Below are positions 50,041 to 59,339 of a stretch of 64,000 bases of DNA, in pieces. The stretch is from assembly GCF_011290505.1 (NCBI RefSeq), contig NZ_JAANPV010000001.1, positions 310,001 to 374,000 of the forward strand. Direction: 5' to 3'. The notes beneath the pieces were generated by a model that did no database searches, was not told where the DNA came from, and worked only from the letters and a program-made list of their open reading frames with translations. Position 1 is the stretch's first letter; every line of letters begins with the position of its first letter. The translations under genes were made by a program, and so were the position numbers. This DNA comes from Paenalcaligenes suwonensis. Lineage in GTDB: Bacteria > Pseudomonadota > Gammaproteobacteria > Burkholderiales > Burkholderiaceae_B.

Positions 50041-50070
50041 TACGGCGTAGGCAGTACGCGCTACGCCGTA
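50041..50070. terminator. Hairpin between convergent LysR and TonB-receptor genes
   Basis: TACGGCGTAG-N10-CTACGCCGTA is a perfect 10-bp dyad in the 45-bp space between two convergent genes. It has no T run on either side, so it is at best a weak or rho-assisted bidirectional terminator. Confidence 0.45.
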
Positions 50071-50083
50071 GAAACGATAAGAC

Positions 50084-52216
50084 TTAGAAGTTCATCGTGG
50101 CCGATAACAAGACGGTACGCGGTGAACCTTGGCCTTGGCTAAGTGGGGCTACCCAGTAGGCTTTGTTGGTCAGGTTTTCTATGCTGAGGCGTAAGGTCAG
50201 TGGATTACCCGCTAGCGAGGTGCGATAGCGTGCACCCACATCGTAGGTGGTCACGCCAGGCACGTAATAGCTATTGGCTTTATCCAGATATTGTTTGGAT
50301 TGCGAAGATAAGTGTGCACTAAGGGTTAGGTCATCAAAGAAAGAAGGCTCCCACTCAGCACCTAGCTTTACCGCCCAACGCGACAGGTTAGTGACGTAAT
50401 TGTTGCGTGACGCGTTATCGCTAGTCTTGTGATAGCGGGGGTCTAAGTAGGCTACACCGCCCGTCAAACGCCATTCAGGTGTTACTTGCCCTACTACCTG
50501 AATTTCTGCACCACGGTTACGCTGTTCGCCACCGTAGCTGAGTGATGGCTTTTCGCCAGCGCGCCCAGGCACTTCATAGGTATTAGGTTGGGTGATCTGG
50601 AACAATGCCGCTGTAATAGCGTAGTCGCCAGAGTCGTATTTCAAACCAATTTCATGTTGTTTGGTACGTTGCGGTGGGAAGATTTCACCATCGTTAGCGT
50701 AGTCGTCGCCTACTTGTGTACCTTTGGTTAAGCCTTCAATGTAGTTGGCATAAACCATCCAATCCTCATTCAAGCGCCATACCCCTGCAATGGCGGGAGT
50801 GAGCGCACTTTTGTCGTAGCGCACGCCAGATGAACGGTTATGGGTTTTGACGGTTTGATGGCGCAAGCCCAAGATCAGGCGAAATCTGTCGTCGTCAAAA
50901 GATAGGGTATCAGCCAAACCAAAGCTGTATAGCTCGGTAATGGTGGCCGGCCCTAAAGGGGCTTGGGCAAAGTTAGGGCGTTCAGGGTAAACGGGATTGT
51001 AGATGTTGATGTCCGCTGTCCAGCCTTTAAGTGCTGTGTTCGACATACGGCTGTTTTGCCTATACCAATCTACGCCCATACTGAGGTTGTGTTTGATCCC
51101 AGCGGTATCAAATTCGTAGAACAAGCCAGTGTTCGCGGCGACGTTGCGGCTTTGGTTATGACGGCGAGTGACTTTCAGGCGTAAGTCGCCTTTGTCGTTC
51201 AGCAGCACACTGCCTTTGGTGTTGTAGTTGTGCATGCTGGATTCGCTATACCCTACCGAGGCATAGGCACTGACTTGGTCGTTAATGTCGTATTCAGCGC
51301 GCGCCATGGCCGTATTTTCGCGTATTTGTGCAGATGCCCATGGCGCACTCAGCAACACATCCCCTTTGGGAGCCGAAGGCAGTGGGTTCTTTTGCAGGTC
51401 TTTCGCCAAGCTAATGCCGCGGTTTACACCACTGATGTACTCATCTAAGTGGTAGAAATCGGTTTTTAAACGGAAAGCACCGCCGTTGTAGTCTGCACCC
51501 AAAGACACGAATTTATCGCGGTTTTTGCGATGGTCTACCATGCCTTCCCCGTCTTTAAATACGGTGTTTAAGCGTAGGCCAAATTCGTTGTTCTCGCCAA
51601 AACGTCTACCTAAATCTAGGTGCCCACCAAATTGCGAAGGGGCCATATAGGTGGCGGTGAAGTTGGTAATGGGGTCTACGGTGGCGCGTTTGGTCACCAT
51701 GTTGATAGAACCGCCCACGTCACCGCTGGCATTCATGCCGTAAAGCAGGGCAGAAGGCCCTTTCAATACTTCTAAGCGTTCGGCCATGGCCATCACGCGT
51801 CTGCCACTGGTTAGCCCCTGCATGCCGTTTAAGTACACATCACCCGCTGAAAACCCCCGTATATAGATGGTGTCTTTACCTGCTGTACCACCCGAACCGG
51901 GTGTTTGCACGGACGGGTCGTTCTTGCTGATCAGAATGCGCAGTTCTTGGCCTTGTTGGTCTTCTATGTAGGAGCTGGTGTAGTTCACCGTGCTAAACGG
52001 TGTTTCCATGTTGTCCAAGTTACCTAGCAAACCAGTAGAGCCACCCGTAGCGAGATGGTTGCCCCCGTAGGCGGGTGCTAGCTCTAAGAAGTGGTTTGCT
52101 TTGACTTCGATGGCCTCTAGGCTGCGAACTGTTTTATCCTCTTCAGCGTGTAGCAGTGGTGCGCAGCCTAAGCCCGCTATACCTAGCCAGATGGCGTAGC
52201 ATTGACGTGATGCCAC
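50084..52216 (-). CDS. TonB-dependent siderophore receptor
   Basis: This approximately 710-residue outer-membrane receptor imports a ferric siderophore. It has a signal peptide (hydrophobic core LGIAGLGCAPLLHA), an N-terminal plug domain (STVNYTSSYIEDQQGQELR region, DTIYIRGFSAGDVYLNGMQG, RLEVLKGPSALLYGMNASG, GGSINMVTKRA) and a C-terminal 22-strand barrel ending in an aromatic residue (LLSATMNF). The plug text is that of the FhuE/FpvA-like hydroxamate class, but the ligand cannot be read. No TonB-box signalling extension is seen. The start is put at GTG 52216, preceded by AAGGGGAAGAAA; the upstream in-frame ATG at 52258 lies inside the Fur box and is unlikely. It stands as a single gene. Confidence 0.92.
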   Translation of the reverse strand: MASRQCYAIWLGIAGLGCAPLLHAEEDKTVRSLEAIEVKANHFLELAPAYGGNHLATGGSTGLLGNLDNMETPFSTVNYTSSYIEDQQGQELRILISKNDPSVQTPGSGGTAGKDTIYIRGFSAGDVYLNGMQGLTSGRRVMAMAERLEVLKGPSALLYGMNASGDVGGSINMVTKRATVDPITNFTATYMAPSQFGGHLDLGRRFGENNEFGLRLNTVFKDGEGMVDHRKNRDKFVSLGADYNGGAFRLKTDFYHLDEYISGVNRGISLAKDLQKNPLPSAPKGDVLLSAPWASAQIRENTAMARAEYDINDQVSAYASVGYSESSMHNYNTKGSVLLNDKGDLRLKVTRRHNQSRNVAANTGLFYEFDTAGIKHNLSMGVDWYRQNSRMSNTALKGWTADINIYNPVYPERPNFAQAPLGPATITELYSFGLADTLSFDDDRFRLILGLRHQTVKTHNRSSGVRYDKSALTPAIAGVWRLNEDWMVYANYIEGLTKGTQVGDDYANDGEIFPPQRTKQHEIGLKYDSGDYAITAALFQITQPNTYEVPGRAGEKPSLSYGGEQRNRGAEIQVVGQVTPEWRLTGGVAYLDPRYHKTSDNASRNNYVTNLSRWAVKLGAEWEPSFFDDLTLSAHLSSQSKQYLDKANSYYVPGVTTYDVGARYRTSLAGNPLTLRLSIENLTNKAYWVAPLSQGQGSPRTVLLSATMNF

Positions 52217-52240
52217 TTTCTTCCCCTTTCTCTGAATTGA

Positions 52241-52259
52241 AATGATAATGATTTTCATT
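52241..52259 (-). promoter_or_regulatory. Fur box upstream of TonB receptor
   Basis: AATGATAATGATTTTCATT matches the Fur consensus GATAATGATAATCATTATC at most positions (three GATAAT-like hexamers). It lies 25-43 bp before the chosen receptor start. Iron-replete Fur would repress the receptor. Confidence 0.75.
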
Positions 52260-52471
52260 AATTATATTAAATTATGACAATCAATAACCTTGCGTTATTT
52301 AGGGCTATATATAGGGAGTGAGGAAAAGCGCAGGCAAATCTGAATGAATGTGAATAGTGCGCAGCGTGCGCATGTGCAGTGCTGTATAGCGGTATAGTGT
52401 GGTTTGTGCACCAGCCTGAATCAGCACCTCCTGCTTTTATCTTAAAAAACTAAGGCCTACACATACTGCAT

Positions 52472-53797
52472 ATGGCGACGCAATCTACAGCACCCTCTAC
52501 TCAAAAAGAAACCTTGGCGTACTACTTTGTTGCGGCAATGATTGGTGTCTTAACCGGCTTGTTGGGGTCGGCTTTTCATTTGTTGGTAGGGCATTCACAA
52601 CAACGAGTGCACTTATTGCCAGAATGGTTAGGGCTAGAAGGACTATGGCAGTACGTAGGTATGGCCATATTCTGTGCTGTGATGTTTTGTGCGGCGGTGG
52701 CGTTGGTACGTAAGTTTGCGCCAGAGGCCAGCGGCTCAGGTGTGCAAGAAGTAGAAGGCGCAATGGCTGGGCTACGTACCGTGCGCTGGCAGCGTGTGTT
52801 GCCGGTAAAGTTTGTGGGTGGTTTGATGGCGTTGGGTGCAGGCCTAGTAGGTGGTAGGGAAGGGCCTACTATCCATATGGGTGCATCCATTGCGCAATTG
52901 CTAGGGCAGCGCTTTAAAGAGGCACGCGCCTTGTTAGGAGCGGGGGCGGCGGCTGGGTTAACTGCAGCCTTTAATGCGCCATTGGCCTCGGCCTTATTTG
53001 TAATTGAGGAAGCACGCAATGTGTTTCCTTATAGTGTGCGTGCCTATTGCGCGGTACTGATTGCCTGTGGTTCTAGCGCGGTGATGACCATGTTGGTCTC
53101 GGGCTCCACGCCCTTTATGCAAATGGCTAGCATTGATATGCCCATGACTATGCTGCCAGTCTTTGTGGTGTTGGGCATGATTTTGGGTGCTGCGGGGGTG
53201 CTATTTAACCGCACTATCTTGGTGGGCTTAGACCTATCACGCCGCCTGAGTTTATCGGTGTCGCCGTACTTGTTGCCTGCTCTGATGGGGTTACTGATTG
53301 GGCCATTGCTGTTAAGTTTTCCACAGGCTACAGGCGGCGGTGAAACCTTGGCGGTCTTTGTGGCTAATCACGCGATGAGTATTGGGTTACTCGGTTTATT
53401 AGTGTTGGTACGGTTTGTGATGACCACCGCTAGTTATTCTATCGGAGCACCAGCCGGTATCTTTGCGCCTATTTTGGCGCTATCGGCGACACTGAGCGTA
53501 TTTCTAGGGCAGCTATTGGGCCAAGTCATGACCTTGCCGCCTGATGCCTCAATCGCGTTTGCGGTGGCAGGGATGGCGGGCATGTTTGCAAGTACTATTC
53601 GTGCGCCGTTAGTGGGTGTGGTGTTGGTGATAGAACTAACAGGTACCTATAGCCTAGCTTTGCCTAGCTTATTGGCGGCATTAAGTGCATCGGTAGTGGC
53701 AGCCAGCATAGGTGGTAGACCCATTTACGAGCAGTTGTTAGAGCGTACTCTGACCTTAGCCGGACAACCCTTACCTAAACGTAAAGAAGATTTGTAA
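52472..53797 (+). CDS. clcA: ClC-family chloride/proton exchanger
   Basis: This 441-residue membrane protein has the ClC signatures in order: GSGVQEVEG (with the chloride-binding serine), GGREGPTIHMGA (with the gating glutamate), and GAPAGIFAPILALSA. The inner proton glutamate is also present, in FVIEEARNVFPYS, so it is predicted to be a 2 Cl-/1 H+ exchanger rather than a channel, as in E. coli ClcA, which aids acid resistance. No CBS domains follow the membrane part. It is a single gene ending at a strong terminator, convergent with a small gene of unknown function. Confidence 0.92.
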   Translation: MATQSTAPSTQKETLAYYFVAAMIGVLTGLLGSAFHLLVGHSQQRVHLLPEWLGLEGLWQYVGMAIFCAVMFCAAVALVRKFAPEASGSGVQEVEGAMAGLRTVRWQRVLPVKFVGGLMALGAGLVGGREGPTIHMGASIAQLLGQRFKEARALLGAGAAAGLTAAFNAPLASALFVIEEARNVFPYSVRAYCAVLIACGSSAVMTMLVSGSTPFMQMASIDMPMTMLPVFVVLGMILGAAGVLFNRTILVGLDLSRRLSLSVSPYLLPALMGLLIGPLLLSFPQATGGGETLAVFVANHAMSIGLLGLLVLVRFVMTTASYSIGAPAGIFAPILALSATLSVFLGQLLGQVMTLPPDASIAFAVAGMAGMFASTIRAPLVGVVLVIELTGTYSLALPSLLAALSASVVAASIGGRPIYEQLLERTLTLAGQPLPKRKEDL

Positions 53798-53843
53798 GCT
53801 GTGGGGCGTGTATAGGGTAAGAGCTTCACACCGCGTCATAATG

Positions 53844-53884
53844 AAAACAGCCCAAAGGCCATGTAGCTTTTGGGCTGTTTTTTA
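53844..53884. terminator. Bidirectional terminator after clcA
   Basis: AAACAGCCCAAA-N12-TTTGGGCTGTTT is a perfect 12-bp stem with A and T runs, so it works for clcA on the plus strand and the small gene on the minus strand. Confidence 0.85.
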
Positions 53885-53900
53885 TGCGTGCTTGTTGCTA

Positions 53901-54149
53901 TTAGTCACCTTGCTTGCGCATGGTTTTTTCTACGGTATCAATAATCTCACTGAGTACGTGCAGGTTGTGGCCATGGCTTTTGCCTTGTTCTTCGCTAGGT
54001 ACTTTACGTAGCTCAACCAGCTTGCGTTTCAGTACCTCAACAGTGTGCCCGCCGTTGCGTGCAATGCCTTCATCAGAAGACAGCTCCGCGATCACGGAAG
54101 TTAAGCCCAGTTCTGTTAGTGTGTTTGTCCAATCTGCGTGGAAATTCAT
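53901..54149 (-). CDS. Small conserved-looking hypothetical protein
   Basis: This 82-residue soluble protein (MNFHADWTNTLTELGLTSVI...) is mostly charged and helical, with no signal peptide, membrane segment or cysteine. It looks genuine because it has a strong ribosome site on the minus strand (AAGGAGAGCACTTC before ATG) and ends at a bidirectional terminator. I do not recognise the family. It may be a small cytoplasmic regulatory or stress protein; the sequence itself gives no clear function. Confidence 0.65.
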   Translation of the reverse strand: MNFHADWTNTLTELGLTSVIAELSSDEGIARNGGHTVEVLKRKLVELRKVPSEEQGKSHGHNLHVLSEIIDTVEKTMRKQGD

Positions 54150-54713
54150 GAAGTGCTCTCCTTGACGACATAAAGTGACTTGATTTGTTACATGGTAGCT
54201 GAAACCATCGTAAGAGAAAGCAAGTAAGCGTAAAGATGCTGTGAGGAGGCTAAGAAGAAAAGAGGGGGGCGTATCATCACCCTTAGGTAAGGGCTTACTG
54301 CAGGGATTTTGGTGCTTGATAACTAACAGATGACTATTTTATCTATTTAGTAAATCCCTGATTTCAGTTAGTAGATGAGGTTTTGTCATGGTTTTGGTAT
54401 TTGTGTAATGGTTTTTGTAAATATATAAAAACTGTTTTTTATTGATTTTGCAACGTTATTGTTTTTCTTTTGTTTTTGGTAAGCTGTTGTAAATATAGAG
54501 TTATTTTATTTATTTTTATTATATTAATGGGTAATTATAAAAGTATTTTTTGATAATTTTTTAAAAATAAATGAATGGTATTTATAAAATAAATTATAAA
54601 ATCAATGTAGTTTTAAACCAAATTAAAACTCATAAAAAGTAAATTCATTGACGCTGTGTAGCGTTAGATTTTATGGTTTCCTTGTCTATAGAATTCAACA
54701 GGAAGTCATAATA
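54150..54713. other. AT-rich intergenic region upstream of GDSL autotransporter
   Basis: This 564-bp divergent gap has no convincing gene. From about 54,340 to 54,660 it is extremely AT-rich, with many A and T tracts, unlike the coding DNA on either side. It probably holds the promoter of the autotransporter, with possible UP-element or nucleoid-protein binding. An in-frame extension of the autotransporter gene to 54648 lacks a ribosome site. Confidence 0.45.
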
Positions 54714-56507
54714 ATGAATAAAAAAATCTTGGCCATGCTCTTGGCAACGGTGAGCAGCAGCGTGGCGGCGCAAAGCGTAAATTCCATTTATTTTATTGGG
54801 GATAGCTTGACTGACTCAGGTCAGTTCGGTTCGCGCTTTACGACGAATCCAGGCCAAGTATGGTCGCAGTATTTGGCCCAGCAACTCGGTGTAGAGGCGT
54901 TACCCAGCAGTCAAGGTGGCACAAACTTTGCCGTGGGTGGGGCGCGTGTCGCGGTAGGTTCGCAACTTGATCCCTTGCAGCCGCCTGGGCCTATGAATCC
55001 TCCCGTGCCAGCCATGACAGATCAACTGACTCAGATTTTGGCGGTGTCGGGTGGGCGTTTGGATCAGGATGCGTTGTATGCCGTGTGGGGTGGTGCTAAT
55101 GACTTGTTTGCTGTCACGCAAGATATCAACGCAGGCCCTGCCATTATTCAACAGTCCATTATGGGGCAGGCCGGTATTATCCAGAGCTTACATGAGCAAG
55201 GGGCTCAGTACATCATGCTGGCGGATATTCCTGACTTGGGTCAGACGCCGGAGTTTGCTGGGTCGCCGATGACCTCAGCCATTGCCTCTGATCTGACGAA
55301 GACGTACAACCAAGGGCTAGCAGCGGCGCTGGAAAATAGCCCAGCAAATATTATCCCGCTAAATATATCGGGTTTGCTCAACGAGGTCATGCAGGATCCT
55401 CAGGCCTATGGTTTTACGAATGTCACAGACATGGCGTGTACGGTAGCGTCATTGCTGTGTGGGCCTGATCAGTTAGTTTCACCTGATGCAGCGCAGACGT
55501 ACTTGTATGCGGATGGTGTACACCCTACATCTGGAGCGCATGCAGCGATTGCTGATTATGCGATGTCAGTGGTGTCGGCGGGTACAGTGATGGGGCAGTT
55601 GGGGCCCATCGCGAGTCAGGCTGGCTTGAGCCAGATGCAGCGTATTGATCGCCGCTTAGGCGTGGCGGCTGCTACGCCAGAGCAAGGCTTGCAAGTGTGG
55701 GCAGAGGGGGCCGCGGTTTTTGCGAATGGTAGTAACGGTAATAGCAAACTGGACGGCACCAATGGTGCGGGTAGTCTTGGTATTAGTCAGCAGTTAGGTC
55801 AATGGACGCTGGGTGCTTACGTGCAGTATGACAAGCAAAACTCTAGTATGCGTTCTAGCCATGATGTGAAGCAAAAGCGTATGGCGGGTGGTCTGTATGG
55901 TCGTTGGGCGCAGGATAATCTCTGGGTCAATGCGCAGGTGTATTACGCTGATCTAGATAGTAAGGTCACGCGCTATGTGACACTGGGTGCGGGGCAACGT
56001 GAGCATTACTCCAAAGCCAGTGGTGATCAGTTTGGTGGTCGAGTGAGTGCGGGTTATGTGTGGCAGCAGGGCGCATTTACTCATGGGCCTCTGATGGGCT
56101 TGTCTGTGCAAAGAACCAAGGTTAAAGCGTTGAATGAGAACGCTGTTAACTCGTCGGCTATGCATTTTGATGCACAAACACATAATTCAGTGCAAAGTAG
56201 TCTAGGCTATCAGGTATCCGTAGCGGTGAGTCCAGCTTGGTCTGTGTATGCCTCAGGTCAGTGGCTACATGAATTTAAAAAGGCCAAGGAGCAGTTAGGT
56301 GCTAGTTTGCAAACGGGTAATTATGCAGGCCGCCAATTTAATCTAGCCACACAAGCAAACAACGTTAGAAATACGGGGTTGTTTGAGTTAGGGGCTTCTG
56401 GCCAACTGAGCAAGCATTGGCAGTTGAGTGCAGGGGTAACCGTAGAGACGGCTAACACTATCAATGCACAAAATACAGTGTATGTAGGTACGGCGTATCG
56501 TTTTTAA
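54714..56507 (+). CDS. Autotransporter GDSL esterase/lipase (EstA-like)
   Basis: This 597-residue secreted enzyme has a signal peptide (residues 1-19), a GDSL hydrolase passenger (about 20-310) and a C-terminal beta-barrel translocator (about 340-597) ending in the outer-membrane signature YRF. The nucleophile is Ser31 in FIGDSLTDSG, block II/III residues are in GGTNFAVGGARV and VWGGANDLF, and the Asp-His pair is D267/H270 in ADGVHPT. It resembles Pseudomonas EstA and related surface esterases that hydrolyse lipid esters. The start ATG 54714 has AGGAAG upstream. The gene stands alone behind an AT-rich promoter region and is followed by a palindrome. Confidence 0.93.
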   Translation: MNKKILAMLLATVSSSVAAQSVNSIYFIGDSLTDSGQFGSRFTTNPGQVWSQYLAQQLGVEALPSSQGGTNFAVGGARVAVGSQLDPLQPPGPMNPPVPAMTDQLTQILAVSGGRLDQDALYAVWGGANDLFAVTQDINAGPAIIQQSIMGQAGIIQSLHEQGAQYIMLADIPDLGQTPEFAGSPMTSAIASDLTKTYNQGLAAALENSPANIIPLNISGLLNEVMQDPQAYGFTNVTDMACTVASLLCGPDQLVSPDAAQTYLYADGVHPTSGAHAAIADYAMSVVSAGTVMGQLGPIASQAGLSQMQRIDRRLGVAAATPEQGLQVWAEGAAVFANGSNGNSKLDGTNGAGSLGISQQLGQWTLGAYVQYDKQNSSMRSSHDVKQKRMAGGLYGRWAQDNLWVNAQVYYADLDSKVTRYVTLGAGQREHYSKASGDQFGGRVSAGYVWQQGAFTHGPLMGLSVQRTKVKALNENAVNSSAMHFDAQTHNSVQSSLGYQVSVAVSPAWSVYASGQWLHEFKKAKEQLGASLQTGNYAGRQFNLATQANNVRNTGLFELGASGQLSKHWQLSAGVTVETANTINAQNTVYVGTAYRF

Positions 56508-56533
56508 GCGCTTTGCCATACTACGCTATGAAG

Positions 56534-56559
56534 GCAGTGCTATAGATCTATAGCACTGC
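56534..56559. repeat. Perfect 26-bp palindrome after autotransporter gene
   Basis: GCAGTGCTATAGA followed at once by TCTATAGCACTGC is a perfect palindrome without a spacer, 27 bp after the autotransporter stop. It has no T run and the RNA hairpin would have a strained tip, so it may be a protein-binding site or a cruciform-prone site as well as a stop signal. Confidence 0.6.
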
Positions 56560-56607
56560 AAGCAAACTGCTGATGTAGGTGAATGTTTGAACCTGAAGCA
56601 GAAATGC

Positions 56608-56637
56608 AAAAAGCCCAATCCGAAGATTGGGCTTTTT
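56608..56637 (-). terminator. Terminator downstream of tRNA-Phe
   Basis: On the minus strand AAAAAGCCCAATC-TTCG-GATTGGGCTTTTT is a perfect 13-bp stem with a UUCG tetraloop and T run, 9 bp after the tRNA 3' end. It may also stop transcription from the autotransporter side. Confidence 0.88.
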
Positions 56638-56645
56638 CTTATTCG

Positions 56646-56721
<76 letters not shown>

Positions 56722-56891
56722 ACGAAGAAAATAATTATAGCACGTAAGTTTGGTTTGTAAACCCCCTGCGACAAAAATTTTAATTGGCGCATGATTTGCC
56801 TCAGGGAAGCGGTATTTACAAAGCCCTAGTTTGGGTTCTAGGCTGCGGGCGCTTATAATATGCTCCATACCTAAATTATCCTTATTGGCTC

Positions 56892-58166
56892 ATGTCAGTG
56901 GACGTTCTTACTTTCGGTCTGAATTACGTCTCCGCACCTGTTGCTGTGCGTGAGCGAGTGACGTTTCCTATGGACGTGCTTCGGCCCGCCCTGGAAGGCC
57001 TGCGCTCGGCCTTTGGAAAGAGCGTTAGCGAAGCAGCTATCCTATCTACCTGTAATAGAACAGAAATCTACTGTGCGGCAGAGCCGCATGTGGCCGAACG
57101 TTTGCCAGAGTGGATGGCGGATTTCAACCGTTTGAAATCCAGCGAGTTGGTTCCCCATCTTTATCGTTACCAGCAAAATGGCGCTGTACGTCACGCGTTT
57201 CGTGTGGCGAGCGGCTTAGACTCCATGGTGTTGGGCGAGCCTCAAATTTTGGGGCAAATGAAAGATGCGGTGAAAGCGGCTGAAGAAGCTGGCGCGCTGG
57301 GCACGTTGTTGCATCAGTTGTTTCAACGCACTTTTTCAGTTGCTAAAGAAGTACGTTCGCAAACGGCTATTGGTGCACAATCCGTATCAATGGCGGCCGC
57401 GGCAGTACGTTTGGCTGAGCGCGTATTTGGTAACTTAGGCGACAGCAAAGTGTTGTTTATCGGTGCTGGCGAAATGATTGAGCTTTGTGCCACTCACTTT
57501 GCTGCAGCTAGCCCCAAATCCATGTGTGTGGCTAACCGTAGTTTGGACCGAGCTGAAACCTTAGCGAATCGCTTTTCAGCCCAAACCATGAAGCTGTCCG
57601 ATTTGCCCGACCACATTGATCAATACGACGTCATCGTATCCTGTACGGCAAGCTCCCTGCCCATCCTAGGTTTAGGGATGGTAGAGCGGGCTATTCGTAC
57701 TCGTAAGCACCGTCCTATGGTGATGGTGGATTTAGCTGTACCTCGCGATATAGAACCCGAAGTGTCACGTTTGTCTGATGTGTACTTGTACTCAGTAGAC
57801 GATTTGGGCCGCGTTGTGCAGCAAGGTACTGATGCCCGTAAAGCGGCTGTAGTTCAAGCCGAAGCGATTATTGATACCCAAGTGCAGAACTTCATGCATT
57901 GGTTGTATAACCGCGAAATCGTGCCAACGCTGGTAGATGTACAGCGTAATGCGGATCAGCTACGCCAGTTAGAACTGGATAGAGCGCGTCGCATGTTGGC
58001 TCGCGGAGACTCACCTGAAGAGGTGATGGAGTGGTTAGCACATAGCCTAACCCAGAAGTACCTGCACGGCCCCATGGCCGAATTGAACCGCAGTGAAGGT
58101 CCACAACGAGAACAGTTGCTGGATATGCTGCCGCGTTTACTGCCAGACTCGCATCGTCGCCGGTAG
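56892..58166 (+). CDS. hemA: Glutamyl-tRNA reductase
   Basis: This 424-residue enzyme reduces glutamyl-tRNA to glutamate-1-semialdehyde, the first committed step of tetrapyrrole synthesis. The catalytic cysteine is Cys54 in [10 protein letters not shown], followed by [17 protein letters not shown], the NADPH-binding [17 protein letters not shown] and [14 protein letters not shown]; a C-terminal dimerisation helix region completes it. Length is normal. It heads a run of five close genes (hemA, prfA, prmC, grxD, ubiX) that is conserved in related bacteria. The N-terminus [20 protein letters not shown] fixes the start; the ribosome site is weak. Confidence 0.97.
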   Translation: MSVDVLTFGLNYVSAPVAVRERVTFPMDVLRPALEGLRSAFGKSVSEAAILSTCNRTEIYCAAEPHVAERLPEWMADFNRLKSSELVPHLYRYQQNGAVRHAFRVASGLDSMVLGEPQILGQMKDAVKAAEEAGALGTLLHQLFQRTFSVAKEVRSQTAIGAQSVSMAAAAVRLAERVFGNLGDSKVLFIGAGEMIELCATHFAAASPKSMCVANRSLDRAETLANRFSAQTMKLSDLPDHIDQYDVIVSCTASSLPILGLGMVERAIRTRKHRPMVMVDLAVPRDIEPEVSRLSDVYLYSVDDLGRVVQQGTDARKAAVVQAEAIIDTQVQNFMHWLYNREIVPTLVDVQRNADQLRQLELDRARRMLARGDSPEEVMEWLAHSLTQKYLHGPMAELNRSEGPQREQLLDMLPRLLPDSHRRR

Positions 58167-58259
58167 CGACGCTCTGTTGCGTTTAGTTAAGGGCTGTGAG
58201 CAGTAACTTGCACGGGCCCGCACTCTGGTCTCTACCGTTTTCTCTCTATTTCCCTGCTT

Positions 58260-59339
58260 ATGAAAGATTCTATGCGTACCCGGTTGGAGCAATTGGCTCA
58301 CCGGTTGATTGAATTGGATGCTCTGTTAGCTGAGCCTGATACCGCATCAAATATGGACAGCTTCCGTAAATTGTCGCGCGAGCGTTCCGAACTGGACCCT
58401 GTGGTTGAAGCCTTTAATCGTTATGTAGCGACCGAAGGTGATTTGGAAACTGCACAGGAAATGATGCGCGACCCAGAAATGCGTGAAATGGGCGAAGAGG
58501 AATACCGTATTGCTCGCGACAGCATTGCCCTGCTCGAAGACGAACTGCAAATTTTGTTGCTGCCTAAAGATCCAGACGATGGTCGCGGCATTTACCTAGA
58601 GATTCGTGCGGGTGCCGGTGGTGATGAGAGCGCGATTTTTGCAGGTGATTTACTGCGTATGTATAGCCGCTTTGCTGAGCAAAAAGGTTGGCGCGTAGAG
58701 ATGATCTCTGGTCACGACGCCGAAATGGGTGGCTATAAAGAGGTGATCGCCCGTATTGAAGGTGATGGCGTCTATGGCCAGTTGAAGTTTGAGTCCGGTG
58801 CTCACCGTGTACAGCGCGTCCCCGAAACTGAAGCTCAAGGTCGCGTGCATACGTCTACAGCAACGGTTGCCATCATGCCTGAGGCCGATGAAGCATCCGA
58901 TATCGTGATCAACAGTAGCGATCTGCGTATTGATACCTTCCGCGCCAGCGGTGCGGGTGGTCAGCACGTGAACAAAACGGACTCTGCGGTGCGTATTACG
59001 CACTTACCCACAGGGGTGGTGGTGGAGTGTCAGGATGACCGTTCTCAGCACCGTAACCGCGATAAAGCCATGCAAGTTTTGGCGGCACGATTGAAAGATC
59101 AGCAGTTGCGCGAACAACAACAAAAAGAATCTGATCAGCGTCGTTCCTTGGTGGGGACTGGTGATAGGTCTGAGCGTATTCGTACCTATAACTATCCACA
59201 GGGGCGTGTGACCGATCACCGTATTAACCTGACGCTCTACAAATTGGGCTACATCATGGAAGGTGATATGGAAGAGTTAATCAATGCCTTGTTGGCCGAG
59301 CATCAAGCCGAACAGTTGGCGGCATTGGCGCACGCATAA
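58260..59339 (+). CDS. prfA: Peptide chain release factor 1
   Basis: This 359-residue factor recognises UAA and UAG. The anticodon-like tripeptide PxT appears as PET (residues 188-190, in [14 protein letters not shown]) and the catalytic GGQ is in [16 protein letters not shown] near residue 230. Length matches RF1 exactly. It is preceded by hemA (93 bp) and its stop overlaps the ATG of prmC (TAATG), whose product methylates the GGQ glutamine. PET in place of PAT/PVT is also known in other proteobacteria. Confidence 0.97.
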   Translation: MKDSMRTRLEQLAHRLIELDALLAEPDTASNMDSFRKLSRERSELDPVVEAFNRYVATEGDLETAQEMMRDPEMREMGEEEYRIARDSIALLEDELQILLLPKDPDDGRGIYLEIRAGAGGDESAIFAGDLLRMYSRFAEQKGWRVEMISGHDAEMGGYKEVIARIEGDGVYGQLKFESGAHRVQRVPETEAQGRVHTSTATVAIMPEADEASDIVINSSDLRIDTFRASGAGGQHVNKTDSAVRITHLPTGVVVECQDDRSQHRNRDKAMQVLAARLKDQQLREQQQKESDQRRSLVGTGDRSERIRTYNYPQGRVTDHRINLTLYKLGYIMEGDMEELINALLAEHQAEQLAALAHA

